A stretch of 60,230 nt of DNA from Endomicrobiales bacterium (GCA_023228045.1 JALOBY010000007.1:1-60230), one strand, 5' to 3'. Counted from the first letter of the stretch, positions 1-10,994 are shown. Made by a program: numbers and translations. Notes: generated by a model from the sequence alone, not told the origin.

Positions 1-3000
1 GTGTAAAGCTTGCCTGATCTGTTGAATAATAAAGTTTGTATTGCGTTCCATCGGGGTTGGTGTTTTCATACCAGCTTACCCTGATTGTGTCACTTGTTAC
101 TCCAAGGGTGGCAAGTGATGATGGGCTCTTGGAAAGCGTGTAAATGCTAGATGATGTTGAGTCAGTATAGCCAACAGGGTTGTGTGCTCTTGCAAAAGCA
201 GTGTAAGCTTTGTTTGGTAAAAGCCCCGTGCCCATAAAAGAAGTGGTGCCCGCAGGTAATTCCCCGGAAACATCGGTTGTTCCAGAATAGATTGTGTACG
301 ATGTTTCTTCGTTTACATCACTCCAGCTTACTTCAATTGAGTTGTCGCTTAAAGCTCTTCCTGTAAAGAATGTGAAAGCAGATGGAGTGCCCCAGAACAC
401 TACATTATTTGGATCGTTTTCATAAGCATGGCCCGCCTTTGCGCCTGTGGCGTTATCCATTCTTATGTCATTAACGCTTGGAGAAGACATATTTATAGCC
501 GACACATTTACACCTACATTTGCGTCAAACGAACAATTCTGCATTATATAAACACCAGTTGCCGGCATAAATGTAATTGCAGTTGCGCCTGGTTTTGTGT
601 TTAGGAAGTTTATTTTTCTAAAACCAAACATTCCATTAACTATTGTAAAGGTGTCTATTGAAACACCGTTTGACCCGCTTAAAGTTAAACCATTTACATT
701 TAGCGTTGCACCTGAGATAATAAAACCAAAGTAGCCGGCATTTGAAGTTATTGTGTTGTAGGTACCGTAAGTGTTTAGTATGCCGCTTACACTTATAGTT
801 GAACCACCGGCAAGATAAATGCTTCCGTTGCCCATATCAAAGGTACTTGAGTTGTAAGCACCTATGCCGCCTATAGCAGTAAGTGTTGAATCATTTAGGT
901 TAAACTTACCATCAATGTATAGCGTATTAATAACTGTCATTGGTTTTGCACCATAGCAATCAAACTGAGAGTTGCCAGAAACAAGCATACTGCTAATTTG
1001 CACGCTTGCGGCCGGTGTTATTATTTTAGTAAGAGATGTACCATAAACTTCAAAAACATCAAATGTTCCTAAAAGCGGAGATAATGTTTGAGTTTGAATA
1101 CCATGAGTTTGCCATGTGCCGCGAGGGTTAAATGTGGTGCCTGCTTTTTGTGTCATATTGCCACTACCCCTCAGAGACACTTGCGCATTGTTTGTATCAA
1201 AACCGCCGTGGTTTATATCAAAGTTCCCAAAAACATTCATTGTGCCCAAAGTAGAAACCGTACCTGTGCTTTCAATTAACACATTATTAAAACCAGCACT
1301 GCCCGGGTAAATGGTTTGGTCTGTTGTGCCTGCAAAACTAAGCGCTCCAGTGCCCGCGTCAAACCCTGCGCCGCCGCTCACAAGAAAGTTGCCTGTAATT
1401 GTATGAGTGGCAGAGCCGGCAATGAAACTACCTGCATACATTGAAAGAGAACCCATTTGCACTGCGTTATTGTTTGCATTAAAACTTCCGGCACCAGATG
1501 GAAAGTATAAGTCGCCTTTTATGTTCAAGTTTGAATTTGCCTGAACATAGGAAGATGTTATTACGCTGAAGTTGTTAAAGTACGAGTTCTGAGTTTGTAT
1601 AACTTTTTGCGCGAGAGTTCCTGCAAAACTAACACCACCAGTGTTAAGCGTTACAATACCGCCAGTTTGTTTCCAATCACCTTTAATTGTAATTGTACTA
1701 CCACCTTCAGTGCTCATATAACCGCTTTGCATATCTAAATCGCCGTCAATGTTAAGGTCGCTTATCAGCATTATTGTTGAAGCTGATGGGCTTAGAATTG
1801 TCATTGAAGCAATTGAAATATCACTTACCCAATGACAATCTCCGTTACCTGTGCCATCAAATATTATTGTTTCGCCGTTTTGAGGCACACCAGCTGGTTC
1901 CCATGCCTCAGAGTTTAAAGAATTGCTTAACGATGTTGATACCCACTTTCTTGTTTTTACAACCACGAAGGCACTTGCAACATTACTATAATCACCTGCA
2001 ATACCGTCTGAGTTTTGCGCCCTTACTTTAAAATACGAGGTCGCGCCCGGAATAAGTGTGTTAATTAGAACCGTTGTCGTCCTTATGCGTGAAACAAAAG
2101 GTACCGGCGTTGTGTATGAGCCAAAATTACTATCGGTAGATTGAATTACCTCATAAATTGTGGTGGTAGAGGCATTACCATTTGCATCCCAGTTTAGCGT
2201 TGCGCTTGTATAATAAACTTCGCTAAATGATGCACTTTGCGGAGTTCTGGGTAAAGTGAACCTGCCAACTAAATTGGTTGCGCCGCTTTCACCGGAGGAG
2301 TTATACTGTGTTAAATATCTGTAATGTGTTGTATTTAATGCAAGCCCGCTTTCAATGTAAGCCGTAACATCTGATGTTAACCCAAGTGCGATACCATTTC
2401 CCAAACTATCATAAAGGTTGTATCCGCTTACATAAGTAGTGCCGTGGTTCCACTGCCATTTTATTGTGTCTGTGCCAATGGCAATACCAACAAAATCACT
2501 TGGCGATGCCGGCAATGTAAGCACATTTGTAACACTGCTGTATCCCGGTGAAACAACAAGCTCATTATTTATTGCGCCAACCCTATAAGCATAAATTGTA
2601 TCGGCATTTAAACTGGTATCGCTATAACTTGTGGCGGGAACAGTTGCAATAAATACACTATTTCTTTCAAGACGATAAGCGATAGCTCCTGTATCTGCCC
2701 AGCCAAGCGTAACTGAACTTACATTAACGGCGTTAACACTTACCGATGAAGGTATAATTGCATAAGTGTATTTTTGTGTTGCTGTTGCACTGCTTAACCC
2801 AGCGCCATTATATTGTTTTAGCACTCTTGTGTATTGGGTATTTGCATTAAGCCCGGTTTCAATGTAGGCTGTTACATTTGAAACTAAGCCAATCGCTAAC
2901 TCAAATCCCGTTGAAGTATAAAGGTTGTATCCACTTACATAAGTACTGCCATGGTTCCACTGCCATTTTATTGTGTCTGTTCCAATGGCAATACCAACAA

Positions 3001-4822
3001 AACCACTTGGTGATGCCGGCAATGTAAGCACATTTGCAACACTGCTGTATCCCGGTGAAACAACAAGTTCATTATTTATTGCGCCAACTCTATAGGCATA
3101 GTATGTATCGGCACTTAAACTGGTATCGCTATAACTCGTGCCGGTAACACTTGCAACAAATACACTATCTCTTTCAAGGCGATACGAATTTGCCCCAGTA
3201 TTCGCCCAGCTAAGTGTAATTGAACTTACATTAACGGCGTTAACACTTACCGATGAAGGTATAATTGCATAAGTGTATTTAGCATCACTGTTTGATGCAC
3301 CTGATATTCCACTTATGTTACCTGCTTTTACATATCTTGTGTATTGTGTGTTGCTGCTTAAACCAACTTCAAGCCATTGTGTCACACCCTCTACATTTCC
3401 AACTTTACTGTCATCAGTGCCATTGTATATCGCATAGTATGTTGCATTCGCACTTAATGTCCAACTCCATTGTATTGACCCCGTGCTTTGTACTGCTCCA
3501 CTAAATGAGCCTGGCGCAGCTGGCGGAGCGGTGTTTATTGTAATATCAATACCTAAACTATTAAATTGTGATGCTACAGGAACAGAATCTGCGTAAATGC
3601 TGTAATATTCGTTTGAATCTAACCGACCATTTTCGTTTACATCAACAAAAGCAGTCACTTTATAAAAACTATATGGTGTTGAAACCCTTAACGAGTAATC
3701 CCATGCCGGTGTGTTTGGAGTGCTTTCAGTAACATTATAAGGGCTTGCACCGCCAAAAGAAGGAGATGCAATTACAACAATGTTGCCTATTTGTTCAGAG
3801 TTGTTGGTTATATGTCCGCTTATAGCGCCAAAATCAAATAAAGAGAAATCCACATTTGAAGCAGTATGTGATGATGCGCTTAAATATATTGGCGTTGCAT
3901 TCCACCAATTTGACGCTTGCCTAAAATAACCTATCGGCTCATAGCCGTCCGGCACATCATTATCATTTTCATCAATCAGCGCCATAACATAGAAAGTATT
4001 TGGAAGCGACAAATTGCTAAAACTATAATACCCTGCACCAGTGAAAGAAGTTATAGGCGTTACAAAACTCATAACACCATTATCGCCGATAGCGCTTGCT
4101 ATAGCAACTTTATATACGCCGCCAACAAAAGAGCCATTGTAACTCATAATACCGGATATTGTTCCGGAAGTTATCGGCAATGCCTCAGAAGCACAGGCAC
4201 TTGAGATATTTGAAACTGCAGACCAATTACTCACTTCATCCGCGTTCCAAATTGCAAAATAATATGTTACACCCGAAGTAAGCGGGCCGACAATTTGCGA
4301 AACCACATCGCCCGACGTAACATTTGAAGTTGAAACGGTTATTTGCGCAAGCGGATAATTCCAGCCAGAGAGTGAGTCCCCACTTGCCACTGTGGCATAT
4401 TGCACTTTATATTGTGACCCTACCGGCAAACTTCCAAACATTCCATCGTCACCGGGAGCACCCCATGAAAGTTTAACATTGCCACCGAGTGTATCTGCCG
4501 TTCTTGCCACAAGTGTAGTAACCGCCGCTGGAGCTATTGTATCACCAAGCAAAATATAGGCAGAACTCATTGCGGATGTATTTGACCAACAATCAACATT
4601 TTCATCTCTTGTCCAAAGCTTAAAGTAATAGGTAGTATTGCCGCTAAGCGCACTACTGCTAAGTGTAACGCTTTGAGAATCTCCCGGGTTAATTGAACTG
4701 GTTGTTACAATTATAATCTGCGCAGAAGCAGTGCTCCATACAACGCCCTGACTTTGCGAATATTGCAAGGCAAACACACTACCAGCTTGCAATTGGTTTA
4801 ACATACCATCATCACCCGGTGC
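1..4822 (-). CDS. Continuation of the same surface protein in a shifted frame (partial)
   Basis: From base 4822 down to base 1 one minus-strand frame appears open without a stop and leaves the window, about 1600 residues. It starts inside an FN3 motif (APGDDGM) that completes the one cut off in the upstream ORF. It then encodes further FN3 modules, a carboxypeptidase-regulatory-like pair, four or more FN3 modules in tandem, a long region of short beta-strand repeats rich in N, G, S and T that looks like a parallel beta-helix, and more FN3 modules. It has no start codon or ribosome site of its own at the junction. It is either the frameshifted rear of a broken gene or the result of an assembly error in a G run. 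FN3 and beta-helix content points to an extracellular structural or adhesive role. Confidence 0.75.
2255..3270 (-). repeat. Tandem 507-bp repeat inside the surface-protein gene
   Basis: Two neighbouring units of about 507 bp (169 codons, two FN3 modules) are nearly the same at the DNA level. For example the segment around 2497-2770 recurs around 3004-3277 with few changes. The encoded protein motifs (SVSVNAVNVSS, NNELVVSPGYSS, GIAIGTDTIKWQW) are repeated almost word for word. This indicates recent duplication, and such repeats could recombine and change protein length. Confidence 0.85.
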
Positions 4823-7800
4823 CCCAGGACACAATTGCGGTACGAGGAGTTGAGCTTGCAACAGCCACAAAATAAGTCGGGGTTGAAGGTGCGACAAGGC
4901 AATTAGTATTAATTTCTGTGGAATTGTAATTTCCTGCCAAATCATAGCCGCTAAGGGTTAAATTCAAAGAGGTGTTGTCAGTTAAAATATTAAGTGGTGA
5001 ACCATTAAGTGAAACACTATTCTCTCCCGTTATTAACTGGTCACCCAACAATGGAAAGTTTGACCCACTTGCAGAAAACATTGTTGTAGCTACAGGAATT
5101 GTGTAACAATCTTCGCTAAGTGAGTAATCAACATCAAAAAAACCATTTCTAAAAATTAATCGCTCACTGCCAGCTGGGTGTGTAATTTGAAGAGTCGGAT
5201 TTGTGCGGTCAACTGTAATTGCGGCTGTGCTTTTTACGATATGGAGCCCATCAGTAAATTCAAAAATCAAAGTATGCACACCTTCTGAAATTTGCCCATA
5301 CCAACTCCCGTTTTTATCATAGAGGGAACCGTTCATCCATTGCGAACTTCCTAAAGTACCAGTTGTGTATGCAAGGTTGTAAGGTACACTTGAGGAGGCT
5401 GAAGCAGGGAAGTAATCAACCCCATCATCAAACACACCATTGTCGTTCATATCAAAATAAAGCGAGTAATTACCATTTTCGTTGGCACTAAAATCAGACT
5501 GTAAACTGGGCTCAAGTGAACCGGGGTTAGCGTTTAAGTGTTTATCATGATTGCCGTCTAAATCATAACAATTAAATGAAATAACTGGTGTAGATGTATC
5601 AACCCTAAATGTCCAACTTATATTTGAGATATTTGGTATTGTGGCTTTATCGCGAACACTTAGGTAAACAGTGTGGCTTCCCTCGCTAAGGCCAGAGCAG
5701 TCGTAAGAAAGCTCGCCATTTGAAGGGTTAAAGCTTGGGGTTACCGGCGAAGCGTCTAAACTTATAGTTGTTGAAGCGACATTAATACCGGTTCCATCAC
5801 CATCGGATAGGGTTGCAAGTATAGTTGGATTGATATTGCCTATAAGACCGTTTATTGCCGGCGAAATAAAACTTATTACAGGTTTTTGTGTGTCAAGGGA
5901 CGGGTCTGGGGTTAAATATATGTGGTTTAGCGATGCCGTTGAAAGAATTCCAGTCCAAGTATTAAAACCTGTCACATTAACTCTTGCAGAAAATGTGGAA
6001 CTAACTGGCAAGTACTTTACCTGAAAATTTCCTCCAGAATCGCTATTGCTAAAACCAATTAGATAAGCTCCAGATATAATTTCAATAGACGCATCACTTA
6101 TAGTAGAGCTTGAAGCCGCATTTTTAACATCTCCAGAAACGCTAACTCCGGTACTGATTATTATATCAGCGTTAAGTGTGCCTTCAGCTACACCAATTGT
6201 TCGCGCGATTACCTGCTGTTCTGCTTCGTTGAAAATACCAATACCATAAACTAACCCGGTAGCAACATTTATACCATAATGGCCTGTAGAAGTAGCCATA
6301 GAAACAAAATCAGGGTTACTTTTTGGTGCAGGCGAACCCGCAGGTAAGGCAAATATCATAAACGGCCCGCTATGCGTTGTATTATTGATAATATTGCCAG
6401 AAATACCACCTAAGGGCAAAGTTAAAAGAAAATTTTTGGTGTTTGTACCCGGGTGAGTTATAAATGAAAGGTCAGAAGTTTGAGAGATATGACCATCATT
6501 CTTATCTGAAACATGAAGTTCCATCCCTGTGCCAGTTGAAACACCACCAATATAATAGTAACCACCAGTATCGGTTATTACGCTATATTGTGATACCTCT
6601 CTTTGCGTATCTGACCACATAAGATAAACATTAATGTTACCCAAAGGGCCACCGGTATCTGACACAGTACCTTCAATAGCAACAGCTGGAGGTAGGTTAA
6701 TGTTAACATCTGGGTTTACGGAAAAGTTTGTTGTTTGATTTTCAAAAACATCTATATCTGTGTGATATGCAAAACCAAGAGATGAGTCAACACCTGAAGG
6801 GTTTGCCATAACAATATAAGAGCCGGCGGCAAGGTTAGAAAATGTGTAATAACCTTCTGAGTTTGCTTGAGTACTGTTTGAACTGCTGCCATCATGCAAA
6901 TCGTTAAGTGAGTTGTAAAGTGAAACGCTGCAATTTGCAACAGGCATTGTTCCAGAAAGTATCTGACCGTATATTGAGCCACCATATGCAAGCACAAAAT
7001 CAATCTGCGTTGTGGTGCCTGGCAAAAGCGTTCTATTAGCAGTTATATTGCCAAAACCATCTTTAGAAACTGTAATACTTTCACTGCCCGAGCTTACCTG
7101 GTCCACATAATTTCCGGAAGCATCTGTATTAGTTTGCTCCCAAATAGTTGGACTGTTGCTCATCGTTTCTAAGTATGAAGTTATTGTTGCGTCTGCAATT
7201 GGCGCGCCGGTGTAAAAATTTGTTACTGTTCCATGTATTTTTACACCCTTTGTTAGAGTAATAGTGCCAAAATCTACCCCGTAAATATTTCCAATTTGCT
7301 TTGCTGCACTATAAGCGCTTGCATAAGGGCTTGAAACTGCCATTAACATATATGTAGAGTTATCCGCATTTATGCCAAACACTTTAAAGTTACCGCTTGC
7401 ATCGCAAACACCATAGCGGTCCCAACCAGAATAATAACTCTCCGACCACTGCTTGCCAACACTCACAACCGCTCCTGCGCAAGGCAAGCCATTGGCAATA
7501 ACTTTACCAGTTGCAAAACCCGAAACCGCCCAAGCGCCCAAACTTCCTTGCTCAGTTGTGGTATTACCATAGCTATCTGTCACTTTTATCTGAGCGTAAT
7601 AGGTCGTGTTGTTATCTACTATGTTCTTTGATATCATCATCTGGCCTGGATCTGGGGTGCCTGTGTTTTGTTTACTGCCATCCCATTGCACACGCGGGCT
7701 TGCGTATGAATCTGCCCAAATATTACTATTTACTACATAGTCATTTTGGTCAAAAACCCCATCTAAATTTGTATCTATTGTGAAAACATAGCTACCATCT

Positions 7801-8615
7801 ACTGCCGAAAGAAAATCAAAGTATATGTTGTCTTGATTATTATCGTTATTTGGGGTAAAGCCAGCGGTTAAATTACCGGAGTGTGTACCCTGGTCTAAAT
7901 CAGCAGTTAAACCATAAATTCGCCAATCCACAGGTATTGTGTTTGCGGTTTTACCAGAAGAAAGTGTTCCAAAATCAAAGAATTTTGTAAAAGTTGCGGG
8001 ATTGCGGCTGGAAAGATTCTGTTCAGGAAAACAATTCTGCACATTATTTGAAACATCATCTTGTGTAAACACCATAACTTTTATGCTTGTAGCAGAAGTT
8101 ATAGCAAGGTCAGCCATAGGAATTGAAAGCTCATGAATATTTCCAAAAGTTGAGGAAGAAGAAATTAGCGACCCGCTCCAAGATGCCAAAACCCAAGCGT
8201 GCGTAGCAGCATCATATTTGTAAAGGCCTTTTAGAGTATCGGAATCATAAACAAAAGCATAATGCGCGTTAAACGGAAGTGTGTGATATGAACTGCTTGT
8301 GTTCCAATCAAGCGACGAGTTAGTACCACCCGAATTTGATGTGCTAATATAAATAAAGTAGTCATGTAAACAACTTGGAGTATCTTGCAGACCAAAGTAA
8401 ATTGCAGTAGAACTCCATGTGGTATAAATAGATGTTGTTATGCCTGAGTAATTCTCAGTTCCAAGTAGCTCATCACTACTCCAATCCACTGAACTGCCAT
8501 CAACAATATAATTCTTAAACGACGCCGCATTGGCACTTGCGACAAAAAAACAAAACACGAAAAAGAACGACAGAACAGCCCACATTTTAATTTTTTTTGT
8601 CATAAAATTTTCCAT
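4812..8615 (-). CDS. Giant secreted multidomain surface protein, N-terminal part
   Basis: The ORF gives 1267 residues. A signal peptide (hydrophobic core about residues 11-30, ending ANA) shows export. After it come a beta-rich domain (about 31-220) that resembles sugar-binding/DOMON-like modules, an Ig/FlgD-like stretch with calcium-type repeats (DTNLDGVFDQND), then at least five carboxypeptidase-regulatory-like beta-sandwich repeats, Ig-like domains and the beginning of an FN3 domain. The start is supported by AGGAG five bases upstream. The reading frame stops in the middle of a typical FN3 motif (VSWG), and the missing continuation (APGDDGM) is found at once in another frame. I therefore see this as the front part of one much longer gene. 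No enzymatic motif was seen; adhesion or a surface-layer role is only inference. Confidence 0.85.
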   Translation of the reverse strand: MENFMTKKIKMWAVLSFFFVFCFFVASANAASFKNYIVDGSSVDWSSDELLGTENYSGITTSIYTTWSSTAIYFGLQDTPSCLHDYFIYISTSNSGGTNSSLDWNTSSSYHTLPFNAHYAFVYDSDTLKGLYKYDAATHAWVLASWSGSLISSSSTFGNIHELSIPMADLAITSATSIKVMVFTQDDVSNNVQNCFPEQNLSSRNPATFTKFFDFGTLSSGKTANTIPVDWRIYGLTADLDQGTHSGNLTAGFTPNNDNNQDNIYFDFLSAVDGSYVFTIDTNLDGVFDQNDYVVNSNIWADSYASPRVQWDGSKQNTGTPDPGQMMISKNIVDNNTTYYAQIKVTDSYGNTTTEQGSLGAWAVSGFATGKVIANGLPCAGAVVSVGKQWSESYYSGWDRYGVCDASGNFKVFGINADNSTYMLMAVSSPYASAYSAAKQIGNIYGVDFGTITLTKGVKIHGTVTNFYTGAPIADATITSYLETMSNSPTIWEQTNTDASGNYVDQVSSGSESITVSKDGFGNITANRTLLPGTTTQIDFVLAYGGSIYGQILSGTMPVANCSVSLYNSLNDLHDGSSSNSTQANSEGYYTFSNLAAGSYIVMANPSGVDSSLGFAYHTDIDVFENQTTNFSVNPDVNINLPPAVAIEGTVSDTGGPLGNINVYLMWSDTQREVSQYSVITDTGGYYYIGGVSTGTGMELHVSDKNDGHISQTSDLSFITHPGTNTKNFLLTLPLGGISGNIINNTTHSGPFMIFALPAGSPAPKSNPDFVSMATSTGHYGINVATGLVYGIGIFNEAEQQVIARTIGVAEGTLNADIIISTGVSVSGDVKNAASSSTISDASIEIISGAYLIGFSNSDSGGNFQVKYLPVSSTFSARVNVTGFNTWTGILSTASLNHIYLTPDPSLDTQKPVISFISPAINGLIGNINPTILATLSDGDGTGINVASTTISLDASPVTPSFNPSNGELSYDCSGLSEGSHTVYLSVRDKATIPNISNISWTFRVDTSTPVISFNCYDLDGNHDKHLNANPGSLEPSLQSDFSANENGNYSLYFDMNDNGVFDDGVDYFPASASSSVPYNLAYTTGTLGSSQWMNGSLYDKNGSWYGQISEGVHTLIFEFTDGLHIVKSTAAITVDRTNPTLQITHPAGSERLIFRNGFFDVDYSLSEDCYTIPVATTMFSASGSNFPLLGDQLITGENSVSLNGSPLNILTDNTSLNLTLSGYDLAGNYNSTEINTNCLVAPSTPTYFVAVASSTPRTAIVSWGTG

Positions 8616-8636
8616 AAACTCTCCTAAAAATCAAAT

Positions 8637-8668
8637 AAAAAAGCCACAGGCACATTTGTCTACGGCTT
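8637..8668 (-). terminator. Terminator-like hairpin in the leader of the surface-protein gene
   Basis: On the minus strand AAGCCGTAG pairs with CTGTGGCTT (nine base pairs with two G-U) and is followed by a T run. It lies between the promoter and the ribosome site of the 8615 gene, so it could act as an attenuator. The upstream 60-nt leader did not match a riboswitch I recognise. Confidence 0.5.
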
Positions 8669-8733
8669 AATTTTATATGATACTTTTTATTGTCTCCATT
8701 GTAATCTGTTAAATTAGATTTCGCAACATATAA

Positions 8734-8762
8734 AGTATCCCATAAAAATTTGTTTTTGTCAA
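8734..8762 (-). promoter_or_regulatory. Promoter of the surface-protein gene
   Basis: TTGACA (8757-8762) and GATACT (8734-8739) are separated by 17 bases on the minus strand, a sigma-70-like arrangement. The predicted 5' leader is about 110 nt and contains the terminator-like hairpin at 8637-8668. Confidence 0.65.
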
Positions 8763-8877
8763 TAAAAATTTTACAAGTTTTTTTAAAAAATTCCTGAAAA
8801 TTATCACAAATCAAAATACTTTTTGTGTTTTTAACTTTTCAACTGTTAAAATACTGCCCAAAACACCTTATGTTTTG

Positions 8878-8907
8878 TTGACAATATGCACACAATTGGA
8901 ATATAAT
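8878..8907 (+). promoter_or_regulatory. Promoter of the HNH gene, nearly leaderless
   Basis: TTGACA (8878-8883) and a perfect TATAAT (8902-8907) are 18 bases apart. The ATG at 8918 is only ten bases beyond the -10 box, so transcription should begin about three or four bases before the start codon. No Shine-Dalgarno sequence is present. Confidence 0.75.
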
Positions 8908-8917
8908 CAAATAAATT

Positions 8918-9517
8918 ATGAGTGATGTTTTAATTTTAAACAGAAACTTTTATGCAATTCAAATAACCAGCTGGCAAAGAGCGCTTAGCCTGCTTTATAT
9001 TGACCATGCCTCAGTGGTTGATGATGACTACAAAACCTATTCTTTCAACGACTGGAAAGAACTTTCACAAATGGTGGGTTCTACACCTTCGGGCTTTGTT
9101 ACAACACCAAACTTTAAAATTGCCATACCGGATGTAATTGCATTAAAATTTTACGACAAACTCCCTGTTTCCGAGGTAAAATTTACCAGAAGAAACATTT
9201 ACGAACACTTCGGATACAAATGCTGTTACTGCGGCAACAAATTTGAAACAAACAACTTAAATTTAGACCATGTTACCCCAAAAAGCAAGGGCGGTAAAAC
9301 CAACTGGGAAAACATTGTAACCTCTTGTATACCCTGCAACCTAAAAAAAAGCAACCACTTGCCAAGCGAAGCAGGAATGAAACTTCTAACTATCCCATCA
9401 AAACCAAAGTGGCGCGGGCCAATGGCTATTGCATTTAACTCACCAATAAAAATAAAAATATCTTGGCAAAAATTTATAGATAACGCTTACTGGAATACAG
9501 AGTTAGAAAACAGTTAA
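8918..9517 (+). CDS. HNH endonuclease family protein
   Basis: A 199-residue protein with a C-terminal HNH nuclease domain. It shows the zinc pair C102/C105, the LDH motif with D117 and H118, N132 in the third motif position, and the second zinc pair C137/C140. The N-terminal half (LILNRNFYAIQITSW) is typical of a widespread family of stand-alone HNH proteins. HNH enzymes cut DNA in a metal-dependent way; the natural target of this family is not known to me. The gene stands alone, divergent from the surface-protein gene and ahead of trpB2. It starts almost directly at its transcription start (see the promoter at 8878-8907). There is no sign of a restriction or mobile-intron context. Confidence 0.85.
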   Translation: MSDVLILNRNFYAIQITSWQRALSLLYIDHASVVDDDYKTYSFNDWKELSQMVGSTPSGFVTTPNFKIAIPDVIALKFYDKLPVSEVKFTRRNIYEHFGYKCCYCGNKFETNNLNLDHVTPKSKGGKTNWENIVTSCIPCNLKKSNHLPSEAGMKLLTIPSKPKWRGPMAIAFNSPIKIKISWQKFIDNAYWNTELENS

Positions 9518-9579
9518 ACTATACAAAATGCAAAAATAATAGTTTAGCCACAAACAAAATAAAATTACTGGAGAAGAAA

Positions 9580-10938
9580 ATGGAAGACATCAAAATTACA
9601 CTGCCAGAAAAAGAAATGCCAACACATTGGTATAACATTCAGGCCGACTTAGCAAACCCATTGCCTCCTGCAATTCACCCTGGCACAAAAAAACCAATTG
9701 GCCCGCAAGACCTTGCTCCGCTTTTTCCAATGGAAATTATAAAACAAGAAGTAAGCACTGAGCGCTGGATAGAAATACCAGATCAGGTACGCGAAATATA
9801 CCGTCTTTGGAGGCCTGCACCGCTTTTTAGAGCGCATCGCCTTGAAAAATTTTTAGATACCCCCGCAAAAATCTACTACAAATATGAAGGTGTAAGCCCT
9901 GCCGGAAGCCACAAACCAAACACAGCTATCGCACAGGCCTACTACAATATGAAAGAAGGCGTAAAACGCATAACTACAGAAACCGGTGCTGGCCAATGGG
10001 GCTCAGCGCTTGCACTTGCCTGTGACCTATTTGGCATAAAGTGCACGGTATATATGGTAAAGGTCTCATTTGACCAAAAACCATACCGCAAATATATGAT
10101 GCATATGTGGGGTGCCGAAGTATTTTCAAGCCCAACAACAAGAACAGAGGCCGGCCGTGCCATATTAGAAAAATACCCAAACTCAAATGGCTCGCTGGGT
10201 ATAGCAATTTCTGAAGCAATTGAAGATGCTGTTAAAAGCGGTTCAAAGTACTCCCTTGGCAGTGTGCTAAACCATGTACTTATGCACCAAACAATAATCG
10301 GCCTTGAAACAAAAAAACAAATGGAAATGGCTGGCGATTACCCCGACATTATTATCGGCTGCCTTGGTGGCGGCTCAAATTTTGCGGGTATTTCATTCCC
10401 ATTTTTAATGGACAAACTACAAGGTAAAAAGAAAAAACTACGCGCAATAGCCGTTGAACCAGCGGCCTGCCCAAAACTAACAAAAGGGCCTTATGCGTAC
10501 GACTTTGGCGACACAGCAGGAATGACCCCACTTTTAAAAATGTACACACTTGGGCATACTTTTATGCCAGCCGGCATACATGCGGGCGGACTGCGCTACC
10601 ATGGAGCATCGCCGTTAGTATCAATACTCAAACATGAAAACATAATTGAGGCAGTTGCTTACAATCAAAACCCTGTATTTGAAGCCGCGATAAAGTTTTC
10701 AAAGTGCGAAGGCATAATACCGGCACCCGAGTCGGCTCACGCTGTTAAAGCCGCTATGGATGAAGCATTAAAGGCAAAAGAAAGCGGAGAGAAAAAGGTA
10801 ATTTTGTTTAACCTTTCAGGCCACGGGCACTTTGACCTTGCCTCTTACGAATCATATTTAAACGGCGAGTTGGTTGATTTTGAATATCCATCGGAAAAAG
10901 TAACCGAAGCCCTTAAACAACTGCCAAAGATAAGCTAA
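9580..10938 (+). CDS. trpB: TrpB2-type tryptophan synthase beta-like PLP enzyme
   Basis: 452 residues, the size of the TrpB2 branch (longer than TrpB1 at about 400). The PLP lysine lies in GSHKPNTA (about residue 112), followed by the substrate loop TETGAGQWGSA and the glycine-rich phosphate loop GCLGGGSN. The C-terminal SGHGHFD is the family hallmark. The enzyme condenses indole with serine (or O-phosphoserine in some TrpB2) to give tryptophan. No trpA or other trp gene is nearby, so it may salvage indole. The RBS GGAGAAG lies four bases before ATG. A strong hairpin terminator follows the gene. Confidence 0.9.
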   Translation: MEDIKITLPEKEMPTHWYNIQADLANPLPPAIHPGTKKPIGPQDLAPLFPMEIIKQEVSTERWIEIPDQVREIYRLWRPAPLFRAHRLEKFLDTPAKIYYKYEGVSPAGSHKPNTAIAQAYYNMKEGVKRITTETGAGQWGSALALACDLFGIKCTVYMVKVSFDQKPYRKYMMHMWGAEVFSSPTTRTEAGRAILEKYPNSNGSLGIAISEAIEDAVKSGSKYSLGSVLNHVLMHQTIIGLETKKQMEMAGDYPDIIIGCLGGGSNFAGISFPFLMDKLQGKKKKLRAIAVEPAACPKLTKGPYAYDFGDTAGMTPLLKMYTLGHTFMPAGIHAGGLRYHGASPLVSILKHENIIEAVAYNQNPVFEAAIKFSKCEGIIPAPESAHAVKAAMDEALKAKESGEKKVILFNLSGHGHFDLASYESYLNGELVDFEYPSEKVTEALKQLPKIS

Positions 10939-10947
10939 AAATAAATT

Positions 10948-10994
10948 AAAAGAGTTCTTAAGTTGGCAAAAATATTGCCGCTAAAGAACTCTTT
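10948..10994 (+). terminator. Intrinsic terminator after trpB2
   Basis: AAAGAGTTCTT and AAGAACTCTTT form a long stem, with a nested GGCAA/TTGCC hairpin inside, followed by TTTGTGTGT. It lies about ten bases after the trpB2 stop. The rest of the gap up to 11296 holds only a dispersed repeat. Confidence 0.75.

Noticed and set aside
4812..4835. Programmed ribosomal frameshift
   Set aside because: No slippery heptamer, rare-codon pause or downstream pseudoknot is evident; a simple indel in a G run explains the break.
9518..9550. AAACTAT...ATAGTTT hairpin as terminator of the HNH gene
   Set aside because: The stem is short and AT-only and no T run follows, so it was not listed.
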